Below, one piece after another: positions 1 through 5,922 of a stretch of DNA of 8,185 nucleotides. Within the stretch, counting starts at the first letter, position 1. Every line of letters begins with the position of its first letter. Origin of the DNA: a bacterium (GTDB lineage Bacteria > Patescibacteriota > Gracilibacteria > UM-FILTER-43-11); the NCBI GenBank assembly GCA_030426875.1, contig JAUHXI010000058.1:1-8185 (forward strand), written 5' to 3'. The notes under the pieces were generated by a model, which searched no databases, was not told the DNA's origin, and saw only the letters and a program-made list of their open reading frames with translations. Made by a program: the position numbers and the translations under genes.

Positions 1-1
1 G

Positions 2-622
2 ACCCATAGAGACGCAAAATCTTGCGGCTCTACCAATGCCGAACCGGCATTGTTTGCCATTGTTCAAGGGGGGATGCACCCAGATTTGCGCAAAAAATCA
101 GCTGAGCAGCTCATTAAAATTGGCTTTGATGGCTATGCGATTGGTGGCTTGTCAGTGGGTGAACCCAATGAAACCATGTATAAAATTCTGGATGAAGTTG
201 CCCCCATTCTTCCAGAAGATATGCCTCGCTATTTAATGGGGGTTGGCACGCCGCAAGATATTTTGGAGGCGGTGGAGCGAGGGGTGGACATGTTTGATTG
301 CGTGCTCCCGACCCGAAATGCCCGACATGGGCATCTTTACACCTCTCAGGGTATCGTTCGAATCAAACGGGCTGAATTCAAAGAAGATTTTTCACCACTG
401 GATCCTGACTGTGAGTGTTACACGTGTAAAAATTTCACCAAAGCCTATCTTCGCCATCTGCATGTAGCAAAAGAGACGCTTAGCATTAGGCTCAACACCC
501 TTCATAATGTGGCGTTTTATTTGAATATGATGAAGCAGGTTCGAGAGGCGATTGAGGCGGATCGGTTTGGGGAGTTTAAGGAGGGGTTTTTGGAGAAAAT
601 TAATAATTCCACTGCACTGTAG
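2..622 (+). CDS. tgt: Queuine/preQ1 tRNA-guanine transglycosylase, C-terminal part (5' truncated by window)
   Basis: TGT exchanges guanine 34 of GUN-anticodon tRNAs (Asp, Asn, His, Tyr) for the queuosine precursor preQ1; it is cytosolic. The frame is open from base 2, so the N-terminal part of the barrel lies outside the window. Visible landmarks are ALFAIVQGG (47-73), the GGLSVGEP strand, PRYLMGVGTP, and MFDCVLPTRNARHG with the presumed nucleophile Asp at 296-298. The zinc site is CECYTC (410-427) plus the His of LNTLHN (503-505), so catalytic and metal residues are all present. The protein ends about where family members end. Two oddities involve the local palindrome: residues encoded at about 8-31 come from an in-frame copy, and the TAG stop (620-622) lies in the left arm of a second copy. 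Identification is secure; function looks intact from the visible part. Confidence 0.96.
   Translation, partial: THRDAKSCGSTNAEPALFAIVQGGMHPDLRKKSAEQLIKIGFDGYAIGGLSVGEPNETMYKILDEVAPILPEDMPRYLMGVGTPQDILEAVERGVDMFDCVLPTRNARHGHLYTSQGIVRIKRAEFKEDFSPLDPDCECYTCKNFTKAYLRHLHVAKETLSIRLNTLHNVAFYLNMMKQVREAIEADRFGEFKEGFLEKINNSTAL
7..32. repeat. REP-like palindrome copy A, inside tgt
   Basis: Imperfect inverted repeat: arms TAGAGACGCAA (7-17) and TTGCGGCTCTA (22-32), 10 of 11 pairs, 4-nt loop. It matches copies B and C closely over its left arm and centre. It is read in frame as part of TGT (R-D-A-K-S-C-G-S). Confidence 0.85.
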
Positions 623-646
623 AGACGCAAAATTTTGCGTCTGTGC
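619..646. repeat. REP-like palindrome copy B, at the tgt stop
   Basis: Contains a perfect 20-bp palindrome at 623-642 (10-bp arms AGACGCAAAA / TTTTGCGTCT, no loop), extended by the family's GTAG-type flank on the left. The TAG at 620-622 ends tgt. It lies between tgt and the 3' end of the RAYT gene. A cruciform or RNA hairpin here could also act as a 3' end for both converging genes, but there is no downstream T-run for tgt. Confidence 0.88.
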
Positions 647-664
647 GGATTGAGGATGATGAAT

Positions 665-1225
665 TTATTCGTTTCTTTTCTTCCAATTCCCAGGATTATC
701 CCGAATGTATTTTCTGATCCGGTTCAATTCCGTCTCATTCCGAATGATCCGATCATGAAATCTGGGGTGCCAGGTGAATTTTGGATTTATTTTTCTAGAA
801 AATTTTGTGACACCAATTTTAAATCCTCGAATGATGGAGGATAAATTTTTTGATTGAGGGCCAAATTTATTTTGATACCCATTCCCTTCCATTCGTAGAG
901 ACGCAAGATTTTGCGTCCGTACGGTGGATGAAGCATTTGATTTATCAATCATCAAAATTCCATGCACATGATCTGGCATCACCACAAATTCATCCAAAAT
1001 CACGAAGGGAAAGTGGCTTGGGATGGCCAGCCAGCATTCCCAAATACGGCATCCGATTTCGGATAATCCCATGATTCCATTTCTGATTTTGCCAAAGTGC
1101 GGTTGCATAAATTTAGTGCAAATCGTTACAAAATAAGCTCCATTTGAGCCATAATCAAATCCATTCAAACGAGCTGATTCAATGCGATATAGGCCATAAA
1201 ATTTTTCTGATAGGGAATTGATCAT
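665..1225 (-). CDS. REP-associated tyrosine transposase (Y1/HUH family)
   Basis: Single-strand DNA transposase of the IS200/IS605-like Y1 superfamily, RAYT branch, whose members process REP palindromes. It runs 186 residues from ATG 1225 to TAA 665 and appears full length. The N-terminus (YRIESARLNGFDYGSNGAYF, VTICT) is typical of the family. The metal-binding HUH pair is His86 and His88 in MPDHVHGI, and the presumed nucleophile is Tyr173 in IRKYIRDNP. FTWHPRFHDRIIRNETEL precedes it, as usual in this group. Residues 102-111 (VRTQNLASLR) are encoded by an in-frame copy of the local palindrome and sit in the variable loop between the HUH motif and the next conserved block. The gene is flanked by palindromes at 619-646 and 1250-1275. 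It may be active or domesticated; no inactivating change is visible. Confidence 0.93.
   Translation of the reverse strand: MINSLSEKFYGLYRIESARLNGFDYGSNGAYFVTICTKFMQPHFGKIRNGIMGLSEIGCRIWECWLAIPSHFPFVILDEFVVMPDHVHGILMIDKSNASSTVRTQNLASLRMEGNGYQNKFGPQSKNLSSIIRGFKIGVTKFSRKINPKFTWHPRFHDRIIRNETELNRIRKYIRDNPGNWKKRNE
894..923. repeat. REP-like palindrome copy C, inside the transposase gene
   Basis: Arms CGTAGAGACGCAA (894-906) and TTGCGTCCGTACG (911-923) pair at 11 of 13 positions around a 4-nt loop. It is in frame with the transposase on the minus strand and adds about ten residues without a stop. Confidence 0.87.
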
Positions 1226-1400
1226 TTAATCTAAATTAGGCCCATTGTACAGAGACGCGATTCATCGCGTCTCTGAAGAGTGTATGTATGAGTATGAGCC
1301 CCAATTCTATCAAACCCACCTTATCCAAAAATAAAATTTGATTTTCATTTCAGAAACCATCTTTTCTAATCTAAAATGAATTTATATCTAGTAAAATTGA
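1226..1400. other. Divergent intergenic region between transposase and release-factor-like gene
   Basis: Holds palindrome D and about 125 bp of AT-rich DNA. A weak sigma70-like pair for the downstream gene can be drawn on the plus strand (TTCATT 1344-1349, TAATCT 1367-1372, 17-bp spacer), but it is poor and I do not call it. No Shine-Dalgarno sequence is visible before the ATG at 1401. I see no RNA gene. Confidence 0.5.
1250..1275. repeat. REP-like palindrome copy D, upstream of the transposase
   Basis: Perfect 12-bp arms CAGAGACGCGAT (1250-1261) and ATCGCGTCTCTG (1264-1275) with a 2-nt loop. The outer AGAGACGC/GCGTCTCT is shared with copies A-C, but the centre is GATTCATC rather than AAAATTTT, so it is a distinct subtype. 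It ends 25 bp upstream of the transposase ATG. Confidence 0.88.
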
Positions 1401-1754
1401 ATGAACCTTCCTCCGCAATCCAATCTCACCGATAAAAAATATTCAGAACTCCTTAATCTTTTGAGTGATGTGGGTGTGGATTTAAAAGACATTGAAGAGG
1501 AATTCGTTCGAGGCGGGGGTCGGGGTGGCCAGAAGATCAATAAAACCAGTAACACGGTTCAGCTCAAGCACGTGCCGACGGGCACCATTGTGAAATATCA
1601 AAAACACCGGGAGCGGTCGATGAATCGGATTTTGGCCTTGAGAGAATTACTGAATAAGCTCAATCCGCATTCCAAGGAAGATCAAAGATTGGAAAAAATT
1701 CGAAAACAGAAGAAGAGGCGTAAGCGGCGCTCAAGTCTGATTTCAAATGAATGA
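1401..1754 (+). CDS. Release-factor-like peptidyl-tRNA hydrolase (RF-1 domain, MTRFR/ArfB-like)
   Basis: Small (117 aa) protein with the class I release-factor catalytic domain but no codon-recognition domains. The core is EEFVRGGGRGGQKINKTSN, with the GGQ tripeptide that triggers peptidyl-tRNA hydrolysis, followed by HVPTGTIVKYQKHRERSMNR and a strongly basic tail (about residues 97-112, KIRKQKKRRKRRSS) that in ArfB-type proteins lies along rRNA or the mRNA channel. The wording FVRGGGRGGQ, NKTSN, LKH.PTG.IVK and the tail spacing resemble mitochondrial MTRFR/C12orf65 and bacterial 'peptide chain release factor-like' proteins more than ArfB/YaeJ. Expected role: release of nascent chains on stalled ribosomes or split 50S subunits. 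The start is ATG 1401; no Shine-Dalgarno is seen. It converges on the DUF2809 gene, 44 bp away. Confidence 0.88.
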   Translation: MNLPPQSNLTDKKYSELLNLLSDVGVDLKDIEEEFVRGGGRGGQKINKTSNTVQLKHVPTGTIVKYQKHRERSMNRILALRELLNKLNPHSKEDQRLEKIRKQKKRRKRRSSLISNE

Positions 1755-1786
1755 GTGGAATAATGATTCAATCTTTTTTGATTTGT

Positions 1787-1814
1787 TGAGGGATGGCCTC
1801 ACTTGCTTTTCTTT
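1787..1814 (+). terminator. Weak hairpin with T-rich tail between convergent genes
   Basis: TGAGG (1787-1791) pairs with CCTCA (1797-1801) around a 5-nt loop, followed by CTTGCTTTTCTTT. The stem overlaps the stop codon of the opposing DUF2809 gene. Five pairs is short, so this is a tentative terminator for the release-factor-like gene. Confidence 0.25.
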
Positions 1815-2173
1815 ATGTCAATTAAAATTTCTATCCCAAAAACCATACCCATTCCGATTGTGTAAGCCAATAGGTCCCATCCATCAAAACGGTGCCCTAT
1901 GATCAATGTCATGATGTCTGAGTTGGCTAAATTTGAAGTGAAAAACTGTGAAAATTCCACTAAAAATGCAAAAATGAGCACAAGGATGCCTATTTTTAAC
2001 TTTGAATGCCTTAAGAAGCTCATTAGAAAGCTATAAATGAGAATGACGATGAGTAGGTCTCCTACAAAATAGCGAATAAAGCCCTTCCCAAAAAAGGCTA
2101 TGGCCACTTCAATCAACAGAACAAGAACAAAAATAAGACTATAACTTCGATTGAATCGAATGAGCGGTTTCAT
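1799..2173 (-). CDS. DUF2809 family integral membrane protein
   Basis: Hydrophobic protein of about 124 residues with roughly four membrane spans. It shows the DUF2809 pattern: FNRSYSLIFVLVLLIEVAIAFF, then GFIRYFVGDLLIVILIYSFL, a middle helix with FAFLVEFSQFF, and the ending HRFDGWDLLAYTIG. The family has no established function that I know of. I prefer the ATG at 2173-2171 (MKPLIRFNRS): it begins one base after the upstream stop (TAG 2177-2175), which suggests translational coupling. The ATG at 2212 would overlap the previous gene by 38 bp and add 13 residues that do not resemble the family start. Last gene of the aspS cluster; ends in TGA. Confidence 0.85.
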   Translation of the reverse strand: MKPLIRFNRSYSLIFVLVLLIEVAIAFFGKGFIRYFVGDLLIVILIYSFLMSFLRHSKLKIGILVLIFAFLVEFSQFFTSNLANSDIMTLIIGHRFDGWDLLAYTIGMGMVFGIEILIDIKKSK

Positions 2174-2174
2174 C

Positions 2175-2465
2175 CTAGAGGTTTTTAAATAGATTGGAGC
2201 TAGATAGATCATCCACCTTATTCATGTTCTCCTGAAATTGCTCCAAGCTTTCTCTAAATTCATTGGGGTCAAGGCCCAACTCTTCCTTAAAGTAATCACT
2301 CAGCCACACAAACCCAATTACAGGTAAGACGACGACGATCAAAAAGACTAGAATACTAAAGATCATACGGATTAAATTGTAACGTTTGATCTTTTTTTGG
2401 TAATCGAGCAGGAGATCAATCTTTTCATCGGTGCTGAGTTTTTTTTCTTGCTTTTTTTTGATCAT
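2175..2465 (-). CDS. Small single-span membrane protein, function unknown
   Basis: About 96 residues from ATG 2465 (an alternative TTG at 2486 would overlap the upstream stop). The N-terminus is highly charged (KKKQEKKLSTDEKIDLLLDYQ), followed by one strong membrane helix (IFSILVFLIVVVLPVIGFVW, about residues 35-54 from the ATG). The acidic, helical C-terminus (DPNEFRESLEQFQENMNKVDD) would be amphipathic. By the positive-inside rule the basic N-terminus is cytoplasmic. It is packed between two membrane-protein genes in the aspS transcription unit. I do not recognise a family. Confidence 0.72.
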   Translation of the reverse strand: MIKKKQEKKLSTDEKIDLLLDYQKKIKRYNLIRMIFSILVFLIVVVLPVIGFVWLSDYFKEELGLDPNEFRESLEQFQENMNKVDDLSSSNLFKNL

Positions 2466-2478
2466 TTTTGAATTATAT

Positions 2479-2910
2479 TTAGCCAAAACTGGTAAATAAA
2501 GCGATTGCGATTAGGCCAAAGATTATTATGGTTACTTTTTTTATAACACTCTTTAAATCAGTGTTTTCTGAATCATTTTTTGTAGTATTTTTGGTGGAAA
2601 AAAATAAATAAATAGCACTCGGAGTCAAAAATAAAATGAGCCAGTTTAGTCCAAATCTTTTTAGAGTATCGAAGGGGGTCAATAGTTTATAGCGGTCTGA
2701 TTTTAGCTCATCTATGCTTAACTCTTGGGACTCCCAGCCTGAAATAGGCGTTGCAACGAATGGAATGGGCCACCCTTTTAGTTGATAGTGAATTTCACCC
2801 CCTGCACATCTATGAAAACATTGATTCGTTTCTCCATTTGGAATTAAGCTTGTTCCAAAAGATAACGTTAATGAAATAAGTAATAGTAATAAGATTATTT
2901 TTATTCTCAT
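2479..2910 (-). CDS. Predicted exported/membrane protein with CxxxC motif, function unknown
   Basis: 143 residues. Residues 1-20 form a signal-anchor or signal peptide (MRIKIILLLLLISLTLSFG). A short external segment carries CFHRC (Cys-x3-Cys), then two membrane helices follow at about 89-106 (LNWLILFLTPSAIYLFF) and 124-142 (VTIIIFGLIAIALFTSF), joined by a polar Asn/Lys-rich loop. The CxxxC pair faces the non-cytoplasmic side if the N-terminus is inserted normally, and could form a disulfide or bind metal; that is inference. The ATG is 8 bp after the aspS stop, so the two are probably co-transcribed. No Shine-Dalgarno sequence is visible and no family is recognised. Confidence 0.75.
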   Translation of the reverse strand: MRIKIILLLLLISLTLSFGTSLIPNGETNQCFHRCAGGEIHYQLKGWPIPFVATPISGWESQELSIDELKSDRYKLLTPFDTLKRFGLNWLILFLTPSAIYLFFSTKNTTKNDSENTDLKSVIKKVTIIIFGLIAIALFTSFG

Positions 2911-2918
2911 GATTCAGG

Positions 2919-4688
2919 TTAATCATTAATAATCTTCACATTTGCTTCATTGATATCTTTCTCCGGCATCACGCTAGGAGCACCTAATGTGAGATCTTTC
3001 GCCTTTTGGTCTTTAGGAAAAGCAATCACTTCGCGAATATTTGGCTCTCCTGCAAACAACATGACCAAGCGATCCAAGCCCCAGGCGATTCCTCCATGAG
3101 GGGGTGCTCCGTATTTGAAAGCTTCAAGCATGTGGCCAAATCGAATTTCTGCATCTTCGTCTGAAATGCCTAATAGTTTGAAGATTTTTTGTTGAAGGCT
3201 GTGTTCATGAATTCTTATGCTCCCGCCGCCGATTTCATTCCCATTCAATACAATGTCATAACCCATGCTGCGTGCTTTTTCGGGTTCGGTTTCAAGCAGC
3301 TCAATGTCTTCCGCCATCGGGCGAGTGAAGGGGTGGTGCATGGCGGCGATGTGGCCACTTTCCTTGTCTTTTTCAAACATGGGAAATTCATTCACCCATA
3401 AGTAAGCGAAAACATTGGGATCCCTCAGTTTGAAACGGTCCCCGCAGGCTAAGCGAACTTGTCCCAGGGCTTCACAGGCGGTGACATAGTCATCGGCTCC
3501 GAAGAAAACAATGTCGCCTGCTTTGGCTCCGGTTTTTTCGGTGATGGCTTGCACCTCTTCCTCTTTCATGAACTTGGCGATGGGGGATTTGATTGTGCCA
3601 TCCTCTTGATAAACAAAGTAGGCCAGGCCTTTGGCGCCATGAATTTTGGCGAGTTCAGTTAAGTCATCAATTTCTTTACGAGTGAATTCAGCGGCTCCTT
3701 CAACTCTCAATGCTTTGACGACGCCTCCATTTTTTACATTGCTGCTGAAAACTCCAAATTCTGATTCTTTAACGATGTCAGACACATCCACCATTTTCAT
3801 GTCAAAACGGATGTCGGGTTTATCACTTCCATAATTGTCCATGGCCTTCTTCCAGCTCATTACAGGAAAGGGTTCGGATTGAATGGTTTTTTCTGGTGCG
3901 AACTTTTTGGTCAGGCGAATGAGGAGTTCTTCGTTGATTTGCATGACGTCTTTCTCCTCCACAAAGCTCATTTCCACGTCCAACTGAGTGAATTCGGGTT
4001 GACGGTCTCCGCGTTGATCTTCGTCTCGAAAACAGCGAGCGACTTGGTAGTAGCGGTCGTATCCGGCGATCATTAATAGTTGCTTGAGTTGTTGAGGGCT
4101 TTGCGGGAGGACATAAAATTTTCCGGCATACAAGCGAGAGGGGACTAAATACTCTCGACTTCCCTCTGGGGTTCCTTTGATCAAAATAGGCGTTTCAACA
4201 TCTACAAAATTTTGCTCGTCCATATAATTGCGAATCTCCATGATCATCTTGTGTCGCAGCATCATGTTGTTTTTGAGGCGGGTGTGTCGCAGGTCTAAAT
4301 AGCGGTATTTTAAGCGCAACTCCTCGTTTACATTTTTCTCGACATCAATCTCAAAGCGGGGTGTTTTGGCGGTGTTGAGGATTTCCATCTCAGTCACATA
4401 GAGTTCAATCTCACCGGTGTCCATTTTTTCATTGGCCTGACCTTCCATTCGCTTGCGAACTTCTCCGGCGATCTTTAAAACATACTCGCTTCGCACGCTT
4501 TCCACTTCACTAAAAGGAGTTTTGAGCACGTTGGGATCAAAGACGATTTGGGTGAGTCCGTAGCGGTCGCGGAGGTCGATGAAAATGATGCCTCCATGGT
4601 CACGTCGCCGATTGACCCAGCCGCTAAGCGTGACGGTTTCTCCGATGTGTTTTTGGTTCAATTCGTTGCAGGTGTGGGTACGGTGCAT
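2919..4688 (-). CDS. aspS: Aspartyl-tRNA synthetase, bacterial type, likely non-discriminating
   Basis: Charges tRNA-Asp with aspartate, and probably also tRNA-Asn. Full length at 589 residues, standard for bacterial AspRS. Order: N-terminal OB anticodon-binding domain (about 1-110, GWVNRRRDHGG, FIDLRDRYGLTQIVF), hinge and class II core with TPEGSREYLVPSR and LPQSPQQLKQLLM, motif 2 FRDEDQRGDRQPEFTQLDVE (220-239), the bacterial GAD insertion (about 290-420), GGGSIRIH, and motif 3 GIAWGLDRLVMLF (533-545). His31 and Gly83 are present, the pair linked to non-discriminating AspRS in Pseudomonas aeruginosa; discriminating enzymes such as E. coli's have Leu and Lys/Arg-type residues there. If correct, Asp-tRNA-Asn would be converted by GatCAB, not visible here. 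The ATG is preceded by CTCCTC, not a Shine-Dalgarno. First gene of a four-gene cluster. Confidence 0.98.
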   Translation of the reverse strand: MHRTHTCNELNQKHIGETVTLSGWVNRRRDHGGIIFIDLRDRYGLTQIVFDPNVLKTPFSEVESVRSEYVLKIAGEVRKRMEGQANEKMDTGEIELYVTEMEILNTAKTPRFEIDVEKNVNEELRLKYRYLDLRHTRLKNNMMLRHKMIMEIRNYMDEQNFVDVETPILIKGTPEGSREYLVPSRLYAGKFYVLPQSPQQLKQLLMIAGYDRYYQVARCFRDEDQRGDRQPEFTQLDVEMSFVEEKDVMQINEELLIRLTKKFAPEKTIQSEPFPVMSWKKAMDNYGSDKPDIRFDMKMVDVSDIVKESEFGVFSSNVKNGGVVKALRVEGAAEFTRKEIDDLTELAKIHGAKGLAYFVYQEDGTIKSPIAKFMKEEEVQAITEKTGAKAGDIVFFGADDYVTACEALGQVRLACGDRFKLRDPNVFAYLWVNEFPMFEKDKESGHIAAMHHPFTRPMAEDIELLETEPEKARSMGYDIVLNGNEIGGGSIRIHEHSLQQKIFKLLGISDEDAEIRFGHMLEAFKYGAPPHGGIAWGLDRLVMLFAGEPNIREVIAFPKDQKAKDLTLGAPSVMPEKDINEANVKIIND

Positions 4689-4729
4689 GAGGAGTTGATT
4701 ATTGATTTAATTATTTGCTTTCATTGACT

Positions 4730-4758
4730 ATCTTAGCATTATTTTGGTGAATTTTGAA
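4730..4758 (-). promoter_or_regulatory. Sigma70-type promoter with extended -10 for aspS
   Basis: Read on the minus strand: -35 TTCAAA (4758-4753), 17-bp spacer, -10 TAAGAT (4735-4730) preceded by TGC, which gives an extended -10. The predicted start near 4723 leaves a leader of about 35 nt before the aspS ATG. Confidence 0.5.
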
Positions 4759-4812
4759 CCTTCTTTAAGGCTATTTTATTTGATAACTTTGATTGAATTC
4801 ACTATTTTTTTG

Positions 4813-5184
4813 CTACTTTAATTGATGGGGCTGATTGCTGATAAATATTTCATCATTATTAGTGATGGTTAATTTCCTATTTTTAAATTTAATTATCATG
4901 GCAATGAGGTTTTTTACATTATCCATCCTGAGTTCAATTTCTTTAATTGAATCGCCAATAAAATCACTTAAGTCAGTAGAATTCTCTTTAGAGTGAGTGA
5001 CTTCTGGATTAAATTCAAGGCCATTATGTACCCATTTGACTTCGCTGTTTTGTTCGTAATTTTTTGGCAATTCCTCTTTGTTCAATTTATCCCAAGAAAA
5101 TATTAAAGCGTTGTAATTTTTAGGTTTCACTTCTAGTTGTGATGGGCCAAAATCAAATACAAGGGGTGAACTAGGGGCAATCAA
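4813..5184 (-). CDS. Soluble protein of unknown function, 5' end probably frameshifted
   Basis: The open frame from TTG 5184 encodes 123 hydrophilic residues (LVFDFGPSQLEVKPKNYNAL, then a Lys/Asn/Glu-rich C-terminal half) with no membrane segment and no family I recognise. TTG 5184 is a poor start: an AGGG lies only one base before it, and the frame stays open and protein-like upstream to 5244 (KPLLSIHHIEYQG). An ATG at 5260 would give the natural N-terminus if one A were removed from the A5 run on the coding strand (plus-strand T's 5242-5246). The joined product would begin MNKDIKLTEVINKPLLSIHH and be 148 residues. As it stands, that ATG reads only 12 codons to a TAA. The gene follows tsaC by 38 bp (from 5260), so it likely belongs to that cluster. 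Confidence 0.6.
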   Translation of the reverse strand: MIAPSSPLVFDFGPSQLEVKPKNYNALIFSWDKLNKEELPKNYEQNSEVKWVHNGLEFNPEVTHSKENSTDLSDFIGDSIKEIELRMDNVKNLIAMIIKFKNRKLTITNNDEIFISNQPHQLK

Positions 5185-5298
5185 TCCCTGATATTCAATG
5201 TGATGAATGCTTAGTAACGGTTTATTGATTACTTCTGTTAATTTTTATATCTTTATTCATTATTCCGCTTATTTCCATTTTTTCAAATTAAAAAAGTG

Positions 5299-5922
5299 TT
5301 ATTGCTTTACTGTAATTGGCCCCTCTCTAAGTACCTCCATCCGATCTCCATCGATTTTTATGACGGTTGAAGGGGGTTTGGGATCTGTAATTTCTCCGAC
5401 TAAAATGCCATCGGGTTTGATGTCTGAATTTTTGAAGGCCTTTTCCACTTCCTCTGTGGTGTAGCAGGTGGCTTCACCAGACAGGTTGGCACTGGTGGTG
5501 ATGAGCGGGCCTCCGAATTCATTGAGTAGTTCATTTACACTTTCATCGTCGACCATACGAATGCCAATCCACTGGGTTTCGGGAAAATACCAGGTGGGTA
5601 TTTTGGGTCCTTTGGGTAAAACAATGGTGATAGGGCCGGGGAGGTATTGGTTGCAGATGTTTTGGGCGAAGGGGCTCAATTCCACATAACTTGAAAGCTG
5701 AGAGCTGAGAGCTGAGAGCTGGGAGTTTTCCTTGCCTTGCTGCGGCAGCAGGACACTCATTGGCTTGTTGGCATCTCTCTCCTTTATTCTTTGAATTTTT
5801 TTAAGCACCTCTGGGTTCATCAAATCTCCCGTTAAGCCAAAGCAGGTGTCGGCGGGGTGGGCGATTACAGCTCCAGATTTGAGGAGTCGGGCGGCGGTTT
5901 GAATGTTATTGATTTGTTTCAC
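5299..5922 (-). CDS. tsaC: Threonylcarbamoyl-AMP synthase (YrdC/TsaC domain)
   Basis: Makes threonylcarbamoyl-AMP from threonine, bicarbonate and ATP, the first step of t6A37 synthesis on ANN-decoding tRNAs. Signatures: GAVIAHPADTCFGLTGD, IKERDANKPMSVLLP (the K-R-x3-KP nucleotide-binding element), LPGPITIVLP, WIGIRMVDDE, GGPLITTSANLSGEAT and PPSTVIKIDG...LREGPI. At about 207 residues it is a stand-alone YrdC domain without the Sua5 C-terminal domain. I choose GTG 5922 because the product then starts at the usual distance before the first strand; TTG 5973 would add 17 unconserved residues. GTG 5922 overlaps the preceding stop by 17 bp, suggesting coupling. A 7-bp tandem repeat encodes SQLSALSSQLSS in the loop after LLP. 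Confidence 0.94.
   Translation of the reverse strand: MKQINNIQTAARLLKSGAVIAHPADTCFGLTGDLMNPEVLKKIQRIKERDANKPMSVLLPQQGKENSQLSALSSQLSSYVELSPFAQNICNQYLPGPITIVLPKGPKIPTWYFPETQWIGIRMVDDESVNELLNEFGGPLITTSANLSGEATCYTTEEVEKAFKNSDIKPDGILVGEITDPKPPSTVIKIDGDRMEVLREGPITVKQ
5696..5723. repeat. Heptanucleotide tandem repeat (AGCTGAG x4) within tsaC
   Basis: Three exact AGCTGAG units (5696-5716) followed by AGCTGGG (5717-5723). Seven is not a multiple of three, so the coding strand cycles through all frames every 21 bp and encodes a Ser/Gln/Leu-rich loop without stops. Gain or loss of three units keeps the frame; one or two units would shift it. Confidence 0.9.

Larger units (their letters stand above)
619..1275 (-). 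mobile_element. Candidate REP/RAYT unit: transposase gene bracketed by palindromes
   Basis: The transposase gene lies between palindrome B (downstream) and palindrome D (upstream). This is the usual arrangement of RAYT genes, which are commonly flanked by the repeats they mobilise. Elements of this group make no target duplications, so exact ends cannot be read from one locus. The two flanking palindromes differ in their centres, so B and D may be independent insertions rather than the ends of one element. Confidence 0.45.

Noticed and set aside
665..1074. Plus-strand frames across the transposase gene
   Set aside because: Antisense shadows of the RAYT reading frame; no family features, and the minus-strand protein has all expected motifs.
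619..1275. Palindromes as a CRISPR array
   Set aside because: The four copies are irregularly spaced, imperfectly matched, and separated by genes rather than by uniform spacers.
3189..4076. Plus-strand frames of 62-70 codons within aspS
   Set aside because: Antisense shadows of a full-length, well-conserved aspS.
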